A DNA stretch of 64,000 nt, taken from Rhizorhapis sp036570425. Its GTDB lineage: Bacteria > Pseudomonadota > Alphaproteobacteria > Sphingomonadales > Sphingomonadaceae. The notes under the pieces were generated by a model, which ran no database searches, was not told the origin of the DNA, and worked only from the letters and a program-made list of their open reading frames with translations. Position 1 is the stretch's first letter. Every line of letters starts with the position of its first letter. The stretch is from the NCBI GenBank assembly GCA_036570425.1, contig DATCYF010000023.1:124001-188000 (forward strand), written 5' to 3'. The translations under genes and the position numbers were made by a program. Shown piece after piece: positions 41,463-49,887 of the stretch.

Positions 41463-42205
41463 GCAACTCCCAGAGCCTTGAGTTTGCCCACCAGTTCATC
41501 AACATCGGCCACCTTGATGCCTGCTTCACGCTTGGGCGGTTCAGCGACCTTCAGCGTGGTGAGGCGCGGGGCGACATCTACGCCGTAATCGGCAGGCGTC
41601 TTTTGCGCCAGCGGCTTGGATTTGGCCTTCATGATATTGGGAAGCGATGCATAGCGCGGCTCGTTGAGGCGCAGATCGGTGGTGACGATCGCGGGAAGGC
41701 TGAGCTTCACCGTTTCCAGTCCGCCGTCGACTTCGCGCGTCACATTCACGCTGTCGCCTTCAACTTCGATCTTGCTGGCGAACGTGCCTTGCGGACGACC
41801 AAGCAATGCGGCGAGCATCTGGCCGGTCTGGTTGCTGTCGTCATCGATCGCTTGCTTGCCCAGGATCACCAGGCCGGGCGTTTCTTCCTCAACCACCTTG
41901 GCGAGCAGCTTGGCAACACCCAGCGGTTCGACCTCGGTTTCGCTCACGATCAGGATCGCGCGGTCCGCGCCCATGGCAAGAGCCGTGCGCAGCGTTTCCT
42001 GCGCCTTTGCCTCACCGATGGAGATGGCGATAATTTCAGTCGCGACGCCCTTTTCCTTCAGGCGGATCGCTTCCTCAACAGCGATTTCGTCAAACGGATT
42101 CATGGACATCTTGACGTTGGCAAGATCAACGCCTGTTCCATCCATCTTCACCCGAGGTTTGACATTATAGTCAATGACCCGCTTGACGGGCACCAGGATT
42201 TTCAT
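41459..42205 (-). CDS. etfB: Electron transfer flavoprotein, beta subunit
   Basis: The 248-residue beta subunit binds AMP and docks to partner dehydrogenases. Recognised by MKILVPVKRVIDYNVKPRVKMDGTGVDLANVKMSMNPFDEIAVEEA and by the LGKQAIDDDSNQTGQMLAALLGRPQGTFASKIEVEGDSVNVTREVDGGLETV block, which includes the recognition loop region. GAGGTAAGAG lies just before the ATG. Overlaps etfA by 4 bp. Upstream sits sucC on the same strand, 84 bp away with a palindrome in between. Confidence 0.96.
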   Translation of the reverse strand: MKILVPVKRVIDYNVKPRVKMDGTGVDLANVKMSMNPFDEIAVEEAIRLKEKGVATEIIAISIGEAKAQETLRTALAMGADRAILIVSETEVEPLGVAKLLAKVVEEETPGLVILGKQAIDDDSNQTGQMLAALLGRPQGTFASKIEVEGDSVNVTREVDGGLETVKLSLPAIVTTDLRLNEPRYASLPNIMKAKSKPLAQKTPADYGVDVAPRLTTLKVAEPPKREAGIKVADVDELVGKLKALGVA

Positions 42206-42223
42206 CTCTTACCTCCAATTCGT

Positions 42224-42245
42224 GCCTCTTCCCCGGGGAGGAGGC
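42224..42245. other. Palindrome in the sucC-etfB gap
   Basis: GCCTCTTCCCC followed directly by GGGGAGGAGGC: 22 bases, a palindrome with one mismatched pair. No T-tract follows on the minus strand. It could weaken read-through from sucC into etfB or form a processing site. Confidence 0.4.
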
Positions 42246-42289
42246 ATGCCAGCCGGAACCACTGGGGCTCCGGCGAGCAGATCCAAAGT

Positions 42290-43489
42290 TCAGGCGGCCA
42301 GCTTCACTTGGCCTACAATCTTCTGCGCAGCGTCGCCCAGATTGTCAGCGGACACGATGGGCAGGCCCGACGCTGCAAGAATTTCCTTGCCCTTTTCCAC
42401 ATTGGTGCCTTCCAGGCGCACAACCAACGGGACCGACAGGTTTACTTCCTTTGCAGCCGCGACGATGCCATCCGCGATGATGTCGCAGCGCATGATGCCG
42501 CCAAAGATATTGACGAGGATGCCCTCGACCGCCGGATCGGACAGAATGATCTTGAAAGCGGCCGTGACCTTTTCCTTGGTGGCGCCGCCGCCAACGTCCA
42601 GGAAGTTTGCGGGGAAAGCGCCGTTCAGCTTGATGATGTCCATTGTGGCCATGGCAAGGCCAGCGCCGTTCACCATGCAACCGATGTTGCCGTCCAGCTT
42701 GATATAAGCGAGATCATATTTGCTCGCTTCCAGTTCCATCGGGTCTTCTTCGGTCTCGTCACGCAGTTCCATCAGGTCCGCATGACGGAACATGGCGTTG
42801 CTGTCGAAACCGACCTTTGCATCCAGCACGACCAGCTTGCCATCGTCAGTAACGGCAAGAGGATTGATCTCGATCTGCGACGCATCAGTGCCGATGAAGG
42901 CGTTATAGAGCGCTTGTGTTACCTTCGCTGCCTGCTTGGCGAGATCGCCGGTCAGGTTCAACGCCTTCGCGACTGAACGGCCGTGGTGTGGCATCAGGCC
43001 TGTGGCCGGGTCGATGGTCAGCGTATGGATCTTTTCCGGCGTGTTGTGCGCCACATCCTCAATGTCCATGCCGCCTTCGGTGGAGGCGACGAGAGCCACC
43101 CGCCCGCTTGCGCGATCAACCAGCAGAGCCAGATAGAATTCCTTGGCGATATCCACGCCGTCAGTCACATAAAGGCGGTTGACCTGCTTGCCCGCTTCTC
43201 CGGTCTGCACCGTAACGAGGGTGTTGCCCAACATGTCGGCTGCCGCCGCGCGAACCTCATCGGCATTCTTGGCGAGACGGACGCCGCCCTTGGCTTCAGC
43301 GGGAAGCTCCTTGAACTTTCCCTTGCCACGGCCACCGGCATGGATCTGCGCTTTCACGACATATAGTGGTCCGGGCAGCTTCGCCGATGCGTTGACGGCT
43401 TCCTCGACGCTCATAGCCGCAAAGCCCGTGGGGACGGGTGCGCCGAACTTCGCCAACAATTCTTTCGCCTGATATTCGTGAATATTCAT
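42290..43489 (-). CDS. sucC: Succinyl-CoA synthetase (ADP-forming) beta subunit
   Basis: The 399-residue ATP-grasp subunit of succinyl-CoA ligase, which makes ATP or GTP in the TCA cycle. It has MNIHEYQAKELLAKFGAPVP at the N-terminus, KAQIHAGGRGKGKF for ATP binding, and the C-terminal LVNIFGGIMRCDIIADGIV with the alpha-subunit contact. ATG 43489 is clear; the frame extends upstream to 43597 without homology. sucD is not adjacent in the window, as it would normally follow; etfBA sit there instead. Same strand as etfBA, so partial read-through is possible. Confidence 0.96.
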   Translation of the reverse strand: MNIHEYQAKELLAKFGAPVPTGFAAMSVEEAVNASAKLPGPLYVVKAQIHAGGRGKGKFKELPAEAKGGVRLAKNADEVRAAAADMLGNTLVTVQTGEAGKQVNRLYVTDGVDIAKEFYLALLVDRASGRVALVASTEGGMDIEDVAHNTPEKIHTLTIDPATGLMPHHGRSVAKALNLTGDLAKQAAKVTQALYNAFIGTDASQIEINPLAVTDDGKLVVLDAKVGFDSNAMFRHADLMELRDETEEDPMELEASKYDLAYIKLDGNIGCMVNGAGLAMATMDIIKLNGAFPANFLDVGGGATKEKVTAAFKIILSDPAVEGILVNIFGGIMRCDIIADGIVAAAKEVNLSVPLVVRLEGTNVEKGKEILAASGLPIVSADNLGDAAQKIVGQVKLAA

Positions 43490-43630
43490 CTGGGCTGCCT
43501 GTCCTTGAAAATTTAGAGACTCATGCGCAGGCGCTAAAGCATAGGTTGCTACCAAATTCCAGCCTTGGTTGCGGATTTGGGATTTGCAAAATTGCAAATC
43601 TCACGCACGTTTGACTGGAGCTGGCGCTTG

Positions 43631-43933
43631 TCAAAAGGCGCAGTGGAGCCCCGACGACGCCACAACCTCCAATATTTCCGGATCATGCAGTGCGCGAATG
43701 CGATAGATGAACTCGTCAATGGTCATGTCCTGCATGGTCCTTTCCTTGATCGAAGAGAGCGATGAAAGGCGACGCAGTTGGGCCAGTGAAAGGCGGTCCA
43801 CCATCCGTCCAGCCATGCACACCGCCATGGGTTCGGATAATCCGGCCTTTAGCAAGCTGTTGCGGACACGTGTTTCCGGAGTCGCGCACGCGGCCAACGC
43901 CAGAAGGGAGAGGAGGAAAGCGAACTTTTTCAT
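43631..43933 (-). CDS. Small putative lipoprotein
   Basis: A 100-residue protein with a signal peptide and lipobox (MKKFAFLLSLLALAAC; cysteine at 16). The remainder is predicted helical (ETRVRNSLLKAGLSEPMAVCMAGRMVDRLSLAQLRRLSSLSSIKERTMQDMTIDEFIYRIRAL) with a second conserved-looking Cys near the middle and one close to the end. No named family recognised. Standing alone between sucC and an M48 protease gene, divergent from the latter. Confidence 0.75.
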   Translation of the reverse strand: MKKFAFLLSLLALAACATPETRVRNSLLKAGLSEPMAVCMAGRMVDRLSLAQLRRLSSLSSIKERTMQDMTIDEFIYRIRALHDPEILEVVASSGLHCAF

Positions 43934-44132
43934 GCAGGCGATCTTTCAGAACAATGCAGGCTCCCAATGTTAGCACTTGGCCTTCATAGTCAACACGCAG
44001 GCTGGCGCGGCCCGTACATCGCTATACTGCCGAAAACTCTTGGTGGCGTGCTGGTGCTGACGTTACGCATATGGAACTGAATAGCTGAACATAAGTTCAA
44101 TTGGGCATGCAACAAGAATAGAGAGGGTGGTC

Positions 44133-45614
44133 ATGGTTCGCAAATTGCTGTTCCTTTGTGTATCTTCCGTCGCGCTGTCGGCCTGTCAACCCGGTCTTAC
44201 GGAATCCGCACCGGTGATGGCCGGACAGGCTGCGCCGATTACTGCGCAGGAGCGGCAACAAGGGACGCAGGCCAATCCGGATTTGCTTGCTGAATTCGGC
44301 GGAGCCTATTCAGGGCCGCAGGCTAGCTATACGGAAAGCATCGGGCGGAAAATCGCCGTGCAATCGGGTCTGTCCTCTTCCCCGGGCGCGTTCGACGTCG
44401 CGTTGCTCAATAGCCCCATCAACAACGCGTTCGCGATACCCGGCGGATATATCTATATCACCCGGCAACTCGTGGCGCTGATGAATGACGAGGCGGAACT
44501 TGCCGCGGTCCTGGGTCATGAAGTAGCTCACGTCGCGGCCCGCCATAGCGCGAAGCGGCAAAGCGCGGCGCAGCGAAACACCATTCTTGGCGTTCTGGGA
44601 CAAGTGCTTGTTGGCGCCGTTGCTGGAGATTCACAGATCGGCGAGGTACTGCAGCAAGGCATCGGCACGGGCACCCAACTCGTTACGCTCGGTTATTCCC
44701 GAAGCCAGGAAACACAGGCGGACGACCTTGCTGTCCAATATCTTTCGCGTGCGGGTTACGATCCCGCCGCTATGGCGTCTGCGTTGCGCAGTTTGGCAGC
44801 GCAAAACAGCCTTGATCAGCAAATAGCAGGGGCAGGGGCCCGCTCTGTGCCTGAATGGGTGAGCACGCACCCCGATCCCCAGTCTCGGGTGCAGCGGGCG
44901 GCCAGTCACGCAGCATCCACCAATGTCACTAATGGCAAGCGCAACCGCGATGCCTTTCTGACAGCGATTGATGGCATCATGTATGGCGATGATCCAAAGC
45001 ATGGCGTAGTTCAGGGCCGTACCTTCGTTCATCCGGTTTTCCGTCTCGCGTTCACGGTCCCCGAAGGCTTCACGATGCAGAACGGCACTGAAGCGGTTTC
45101 GATCAGCGGCCCCAATGCGCAGGCCCTGTTCAGCACCCGGGCTTATGAGGGAAATCTGGAAACTTATGTGATGAACGTTTTGCGCGACCTTTCGAAGGAA
45201 GGCGGGGCCATGCCGCAAGCCTCGGTGGAGCGCACGTCGGTCAACGGTGTGCCAGCGGCCTTTGCACAGGTGCGCGCCAACAGCGGTTCCAGCCAAGTGG
45301 ATGTCACAGTGTTCGCCTATGCGCCGAGCACCAGCAAGGCTTTCCACTTCGTAGCGCTCTCCCCTGCGGGACAGGGGCTGGGAGCCATGACATCCATGGT
45401 TCAGTCCTTCCGTACTCTTTCGGCGTCGGACGCAGCCGCTATCCGCGCGCGCTATGTCCGGGTAGTCACGGTCAAGGCGGGAGATACGCCCACCTCACTG
45501 GCAGATCGCATGGCCTTCCCCGATCACAAGCTGGAGCGCTTCCTGGTGCTGAATGGCTTGGACAGCGGGGCGAGGCTTGCTGCCGGTCAAAAGGTGAAAC
45601 TTGTCACTTATTGA
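44133..45614 (+). CDS. M48 family metalloprotease lipoprotein with C-terminal LysM
   Basis: A 493-residue periplasmic lipoprotein (lipobox SVALSAC, Cys18). The M48 domain has the HEVAH zinc motif at 129-133 and the third ligand in SQETQADDLAVQYL. Then comes a roughly 180-residue domain of unknown fold that begins after HPDPQSRVQRA, and finally a LysM-like end (TVKAGDTPTSLADRMAFPDHKLERFLVLNGLDSGARLAAGQKVKLV). Relatives such as BepA and LoiP help outer membrane protein assembly; the LysM suggests binding to peptidoglycan. ATG 44133 follows GAGAGGGTGG; in-frame GTG 44127 is possible. Confidence 0.92.
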   Translation: MVRKLLFLCVSSVALSACQPGLTESAPVMAGQAAPITAQERQQGTQANPDLLAEFGGAYSGPQASYTESIGRKIAVQSGLSSSPGAFDVALLNSPINNAFAIPGGYIYITRQLVALMNDEAELAAVLGHEVAHVAARHSAKRQSAAQRNTILGVLGQVLVGAVAGDSQIGEVLQQGIGTGTQLVTLGYSRSQETQADDLAVQYLSRAGYDPAAMASALRSLAAQNSLDQQIAGAGARSVPEWVSTHPDPQSRVQRAASHAASTNVTNGKRNRDAFLTAIDGIMYGDDPKHGVVQGRTFVHPVFRLAFTVPEGFTMQNGTEAVSISGPNAQALFSTRAYEGNLETYVMNVLRDLSKEGGAMPQASVERTSVNGVPAAFAQVRANSGSSQVDVTVFAYAPSTSKAFHFVALSPAGQGLGAMTSMVQSFRTLSASDAAAIRARYVRVVTVKAGDTPTSLADRMAFPDHKLERFLVLNGLDSGARLAAGQKVKLVTY

Positions 45615-45688
45615 AGTGGCGGCGAGCTGACGGTGTGGCGATCGGCGTTGCTCGTCGCGGGCTTTGCGCTTCGGATGATCGGGAATCG

Positions 45689-46306
45689 CTACAACACTGT
45701 CGTGTTGTAATGGTGCCAGGCCATCAAGGCGGCTGCGCCGCGATGGGGGCGCCAGCGTTCGGCAACTTCGCGCGTGACCTTTTCGGTAGGGCGCTCGGAC
45801 AGTCCCAGAATGCGGCCGACTTCAATCTGGACAGCCAGATCTCCCGCAGGCCAGACATCGGGGCGGCCTTCGGCAAACAGGAGATAGATTTCGGCTGACC
45901 AGCGTCCAATACCCTTGACGGATACGAGGGCGTTGATCGCCGCTTCATCATCTGCCGGCAACGCATGAAGATCGAGCGCACCTGTCATCACCAATTCAGC
46001 AAGGCTGCGTGCGTAGCCCTGCTTCTGTCGCGAAAGACCGCAGGAACGCAGCGCATCGAACTCACTTGCCAGCAATTTGCCGGGCGCGCAGCCCTCGCCA
46101 AGCAGCGTTTCCAATTTGCTCCAGACCGCTGCGGCGGCCTTCACGCTCACTTGCTGCCCGACAATGGTGCGGAGCAGGGTTTCATAGCCACGCGGACGGA
46201 TTCTTGGCTCAGGATAACCGACCCGGCCAAGAGCGGCCCTGAAGCCGGGCTCCATGGCAGCCAGGGCGTCCATCGATTTGCGTAACTGTTCCTGACTGAG
46301 GCCCAT
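45689..46306 (-). CDS. DNA-3-methyladenine glycosylase II-like
   Basis: A 205-residue HhH-GPD base-excision glycosylase that removes alkylated bases. The helix-hairpin-helix and catalytic Asp are in SVKGIGRWSAEIYLLFAEGRPDVWPAGDLAVQ (about 126-157); the earlier LLRTIVGQQVSVKAAAAVW block is the family's helix. It lacks the extra N-terminal domain of E. coli AlkA, as is common in alphaproteobacteria. The last codons lie inside an inverted repeat (45690-45709). Monocistronic and convergent with the M48 gene. Confidence 0.9.
   Translation of the reverse strand: MGLSQEQLRKSMDALAAMEPGFRAALGRVGYPEPRIRPRGYETLLRTIVGQQVSVKAAAAVWSKLETLLGEGCAPGKLLASEFDALRSCGLSRQKQGYARSLAELVMTGALDLHALPADDEAAINALVSVKGIGRWSAEIYLLFAEGRPDVWPAGDLAVQIEVGRILGLSERPTEKVTREVAERWRPHRGAAALMAWHHYNTTVL
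45690..45709. repeat. Inverted repeat at the 3' end of the alkylbase glycosylase gene
   Basis: TACAACAC, 4 bases, GTGTTGTA: a perfect 8-bp stem covering the last codons of the glycosylase gene. The same octamer recurs before the TonB receptor (54738) and clpB (60636). No T-tract follows. Confidence 0.6.
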
Positions 46307-46391
46307 AATGTCCTTCTGTTCTCGCTAGTTTGGCTTGATTTATGCGCTTCCCTCCTTATTAGCGGCTGAATAGGACTTTAGGAGGGCATAA

Positions 46392-46709
46392 ATGCCAAAA
46401 TTGGTGGTTGTAACCCGCGAGGGCGAAGAGAAGACGGTCGAGGGGGAAAGCGGCCTGTCGGTAATGGAAATCATTCGTGACAATGGCTTTGATGAGCTTC
46501 TGGCACTGTGCGGTGGCTGCTGTTCATGCGCAACCTGCCATGTGCACGTCGATCCGGATTTCGTGGCGAAGCTGCCGGGCGTGGGGGAGGACGAAAGCGA
46601 CCTGCTCGACAGCTCGGACCATCGCGACGAATATTCGCGCTTGTCTTGCCAGATCAACTTCAGCGATGATCTCGACGGACTGAAAGTCACCATTGCGCAG
46701 GAAGACTGA
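46392..46709 (+). CDS. Adrenodoxin-type [2Fe-2S] ferredoxin
   Basis: A 105-residue [2Fe-2S] ferredoxin. The ligands follow Cys-x5-Cys-x2-Cys in LALCGGCCSCATCHVHVDPDF (about 37-57) and the fourth cysteine is in YSRLSCQINFSDDL. An acidic segment (GEDESDLLD) forms the usual reductase/P450 interaction surface. This type supports cytochromes P450 or Rieske oxygenases; the FprA-like reductase at 17077 may drive it. No P450 lies in the window. The gene starts after AGGAGGGC and is closed by an intrinsic terminator. Confidence 0.93.
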   Translation: MPKLVVVTREGEEKTVEGESGLSVMEIIRDNGFDELLALCGGCCSCATCHVHVDPDFVAKLPGVGEDESDLLDSSDHRDEYSRLSCQINFSDDLDGLKVTIAQED

Positions 46710-46732
46710 CTGCCGCAATCGGTCTATGATGG

Positions 46733-46760
46733 AAGGGGCGGCTGATGCCGCCCTTTTTTT
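46733..46760 (+). terminator. Intrinsic terminator downstream of the ferredoxin gene
   Basis: GGGCGGC (46736-46742), loop TGAT, GCCGCCC (46747-46753), then seven Ts. Textbook rho-independent terminator, 27 bp after the stop. Confidence 0.9.
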
Positions 46761-46927
46761 AAGAGATGGATGCGGCCTATCCGGGTCCTTTGGTGATTAC
46801 CGTAAAGTATGCCTGTTCTGAGCAGGATGCTTCACGATCGCCCCTTTACCCTCCAATAGACAGGGTAAATTGACCCGCCGCATCATATGTGCAACGCGAT
46901 ATTTGTGCAGATCAGGAGACTCTGGAT

Positions 46928-47635
46928 ATGAAAAAACTTTATCCAAGCGCCGAGGCCGCATTGGAAGGCCTGTTGTTCGATGGCATGCATTTGTGTGCAG
47001 GCGGATTCGGATTGTGTGGCATTCCCGAACGGCTGATTGATGCGGTGCAGGCGTCGGGGGTCAAGGATCTTACCATCGCATCCAATAATGCGGGCATCGA
47101 CAATGAAGGGCTGGGCAAGCTGCTGCGCACGCGGCAAGTCAAGAAAATGATCAGCTCCTATGTAGGTGAGAACAAGGAATTCGAGCGCCAGTATCTGTCC
47201 GGCGAACTCGAAGTGGAATTTTGCCCGCAGGGAACGCTGGCTGAGCGGTGCCGCGCGGGTGGGGCCGGAATTCCCGGATTTTATACCAAGACCGGAGTCG
47301 GCACCCAGGTTGCCGAGGGCAAGGAAGTGAAAGTCTTCGACGGGCAGGAATATATACTGGAGCGCGGGATTTTTGCCGACGTCGCGATCATCAAGGGATG
47401 GAAAGCCGACGAAGCGGGTAATCTCGTATTCCGCAAAACGGCTCGTAACTTCAATTATCCCATGGCCACTGCCGCGAAAATCTGCGTTGCCGAAGTAGAG
47501 GAAGTGGTGCCGGCCGGCAGCCTGGATCCCGATTGCATCCATCTGCCAGGCATTTATGTAAAGCGGATGATCATCGGCAGCCCCTATGAAAAGAAGATTG
47601 AGTTCATGACCACACGCCAGAGGGAGGCCGCATAA
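46928..47635 (+). CDS. 3-oxoacid CoA-transferase subunit A
   Basis: A 235-residue subunit of a succinyl-CoA:3-ketoacid (acetoacetate) CoA-transferase, which activates ketone acids with CoA. It opens MKKLYPSAEAALEGLLFDGMHLCAGGFGLCGIPERLIDAV and contains the SNNAGIDNEGLGKLLRTRQVKKMISSYVGENKEFE block typical of ScoA. ATG 46928 has AGGAGA at good spacing; the frame extends 13 codons upstream to 46889 without homology. Its stop overlaps the ATG of subunit B (TAATG). Oxidation of ketone bodies or PHB-derived acetoacetate is the likely role. Confidence 0.94.
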   Translation: MKKLYPSAEAALEGLLFDGMHLCAGGFGLCGIPERLIDAVQASGVKDLTIASNNAGIDNEGLGKLLRTRQVKKMISSYVGENKEFERQYLSGELEVEFCPQGTLAERCRAGGAGIPGFYTKTGVGTQVAEGKEVKVFDGQEYILERGIFADVAIIKGWKADEAGNLVFRKTARNFNYPMATAAKICVAEVEEVVPAGSLDPDCIHLPGIYVKRMIIGSPYEKKIEFMTTRQREAA

Positions 47636-48285
47636 TGTCCGAAGCAGCGAAAGGTTGGACCCGCGACCAGATGGCGGCGCGTGCGGCACGGGAACTTCAG
47701 GACGGCTTTTACGTCAATCTGGGCATTGGCATTCCCACACTGGTCGCCAATCACATTCCCGAAGGCGTCGAAGTGACCCTTCAGTCGGAAAATGGAATGC
47801 TGGGTATTGGTCCATTCCCTTACCCCGATGACGTCGATCCCGATCTTATCAATGCGGGCAAGCAGACCATCAGCGAACTGCCGCAGACAGCTTATTTTTC
47901 AAGCTCTGACAGCTTTGCCATGATTCGGGGCGGACATATCGATCTGACGGTGCTGGGCGCCATGGAAGTGGCTCAGAATGGCGATATCGCCAACTGGATG
48001 ATTCCCGGCAAAATGATCAAGGGCATGGGTGGCGCGATGGATCTTGTCGCCGGCGTCAAAAAGATTATCGTCGTTATGGAGCACACGTCCAAGAACGGCG
48101 ATCCCAAGTTTATCCCGGAATGCACTCTGCCGCTGACGGGCCGGAATGTCGTGGATATGATTGTCACCGATCTCTGCGTTTTTCAGAGGCCGGATCACGA
48201 TAGCCCCTTCCGCCTGGTTGAATTGGCCCCCGGCGTGACGGCTGAGGAAGTGGCCGCCAAGACTACGGCGCAATATATAAGCTGA
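47635..48285 (+). CDS. 3-oxoacid CoA-transferase subunit B
   Basis: The 216-residue catalytic partner. The acyl-CoA-forming glutamate is in VEVTLQSENGMLGIGPFP (about 43-60). GGHIDLTVLGAMEVAQNGDIANWMIPGKMIKGMGGAMDLV is the family core. Starts at ATG 47635 overlapping the stop of subunit A, so the heterodimer is made by coupled translation. The 84 bp after it lead to the serine hydrolase gene on the same strand, which may be in the same transcript. Confidence 0.95.
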   Translation: MSEAAKGWTRDQMAARAARELQDGFYVNLGIGIPTLVANHIPEGVEVTLQSENGMLGIGPFPYPDDVDPDLINAGKQTISELPQTAYFSSSDSFAMIRGGHIDLTVLGAMEVAQNGDIANWMIPGKMIKGMGGAMDLVAGVKKIIVVMEHTSKNGDPKFIPECTLPLTGRNVVDMIVTDLCVFQRPDHDSPFRLVELAPGVTAEEVAAKTTAQYIS

Positions 48286-48369
48286 TGGGCGCATAATGCT
48301 TGCCTGCAAAAATAATTTTTCCAATCTATAGCCATGAAGAAACGAAGCGGGCGCGGGAGGGGAAGGTCA

Positions 48370-49707
48370 ATGGTGAAACAGCGGGCCCCGCTGTCCTTCC
48401 GTCGCCCCATTCGTTTCTTGAGAGCAGCCGCGCCCTTCGTGCTGCTCGCGGGCGGCGCGTGGTTCTATACTCAGCACGGTGGTTGGCAAGACCAGCCTCG
48501 CACAAGGGTGTCTCAGGCGACTACCATTCCCCTGCCTGAAGCGGTGCCCTTTCGGTCAGTCATCGATTATGATGCTTTCGATCGCCGGATCAGCACCCTG
48601 ATGGCGAAGAAAGACATGACCGGCCTGGCTGTGGCTGTCGTGGAGGACGGCAAGCTCGCCTTCGTTCGCGGCTATGGCGTAACATCCCAGAAAACCCTTC
48701 AGCCGGTGACAGAACATACGGTGTTTCGCTGGGCATCGCTGTCCAAAGGCGTAGCCGCCACGATGGCCGCCAAATTGGCTGCAGACGGAAGGCTGGATCT
48801 TGATCGTACGATCGCATCTTACGGCACCAGCCTTCGCCTTCCCGGTCATGCCGAGCAGCAGGCCAAAGTCGCGGATATATTGTCCCATCGCCTTGGTCTC
48901 GCCAGAAACGCTTATGACGGTCGACTTGAATCGGGGGTAGATCCCGTAGAAATCCGCCATGAACTCGGTGCGTTGACGCCAATATGCCCTCCCGGCACCT
49001 GTCACAGCTACCAAAATGTCGCTTATGATACGATCGCGGAAATCATCGCCCGGGCCACCAGGCACAGCTATGCCGACATGGTGCGCACGCAATTGTTCGA
49101 ACCGTTACACATGACTGGCGCCAGCATCGGGATGGCCGATCTCACTTGCGCCAGAAGCTGGGCCAGACCTTACCGGAACGGCTATCCCGTCAAGCTTACC
49201 GATGCTTATTATCGTGTGCCAGCAGCGGCCGGGGTTAATTCCAACATTCTCGACATGGCGCGGTGGATGGAAGCGCAGATGGGCAAGGAGCCCGAGGTGC
49301 TGACCCCAGCGGTGCTCAAGGAACTGCACGTCGGGCGCGTGAATACGCGGGCTCCCTATGGCCCGACAGCCCTTGGACGCGCGCTGCACGATGCAACTTA
49401 TGGACTTGGGTGGCGCAGCTTCACTTATGCCGGTCATCGATTGGTAGGGCATAGCGGCGCGGTGGCGGGCTATCGATCGACCATGATGTTCGACCCCGCG
49501 ACGCGTACGGGCATAGCCATGCTATGGAACAGTGAAAGCAGCAGGCCTTTTCGGGCTCAATTGGAGTTGCTGGACCTCTATTATGGTCGGCCGTTCTACA
49601 ACTGGATGGAACTGGATACGCTACCCGAAGCGCCTTCCCCCAGTTCGATTCCGCTTAAAGTGGCCACCAATGCGAATACGGCCAAGCCTGCCTTGGCAAA
49701 ACCATAA
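48370..49707 (+). CDS. Serine hydrolase, beta-lactamase/penicillin-binding-like (class C fold)
   Basis: A 445-residue exported or membrane-anchored serine hydrolase. An N-terminal hydrophobic segment (FLRAAAPFVLLAGGAWFY, about 16-33) precedes the domain. The catalytic SxxK is in FRWASLSKGVAATM, the YxN motif in CHSYQNVAYDTIAEI, and a HSG triad replaces KTG in LVGHSGAVAGYRS. This pattern fits EstB-type esterases and DD-peptidase-like enzymes rather than resistance AmpC. ATG 48370 is behind GGGAGGGGAAGG; in-frame ATG 48334 lacks such a site. Substrate unknown. Confidence 0.9.
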   Translation: MVKQRAPLSFRRPIRFLRAAAPFVLLAGGAWFYTQHGGWQDQPRTRVSQATTIPLPEAVPFRSVIDYDAFDRRISTLMAKKDMTGLAVAVVEDGKLAFVRGYGVTSQKTLQPVTEHTVFRWASLSKGVAATMAAKLAADGRLDLDRTIASYGTSLRLPGHAEQQAKVADILSHRLGLARNAYDGRLESGVDPVEIRHELGALTPICPPGTCHSYQNVAYDTIAEIIARATRHSYADMVRTQLFEPLHMTGASIGMADLTCARSWARPYRNGYPVKLTDAYYRVPAAAGVNSNILDMARWMEAQMGKEPEVLTPAVLKELHVGRVNTRAPYGPTALGRALHDATYGLGWRSFTYAGHRLVGHSGAVAGYRSTMMFDPATRTGIAMLWNSESSRPFRAQLELLDLYYGRPFYNWMELDTLPEAPSPSSIPLKVATNANTAKPALAKP

Positions 49708-49767
49708 ACTACCTGACTTAATGGCATCAATCTAAGCTGAGCCGTTGGCCTTACCCGTGCGCTGAAG

Positions 49768-49798
49768 CATGATCCGATCAGATTGAATCGGATCCTGC
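49768..49798. repeat. REP-like palindrome
   Basis: AGCATGATCCGAT (about 49766-49778), an 8-base loop, then ATCGGATCCTGCT (49787-49799): a 13-bp stem with one mismatch. This arrangement resembles the dispersed GCATGATCC/GGATCATGC palindromes of alphaproteobacterial intergenic regions. It lies between the serine hydrolase and the convergent TrmH gene, where it may act as a bidirectional terminator. The rest of 49708-49887 shows nothing else. Confidence 0.6.
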
Positions 49799-49887
49799 TC
49801 TATTTCTTGTTTGTCTGCCGCGATTGCCAAGTCACCGGATGATGCCATCCGGTTCGAAATCGCTCTGAATAACCTCAACCGGAAAAA

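Noticed and set aside
41186..42976. 596-codon plus-strand open frame
   Set aside because: Antisense to etfA, etfB and sucC, all of which have clear family motifs on the minus strand.
48370..49707. AmpC-type beta-lactamase resistance gene
   Set aside because: HSG replaces KTG, the YxN context is unlike AmpC, and the length and anchor fit the general serine hydrolase/esterase group.
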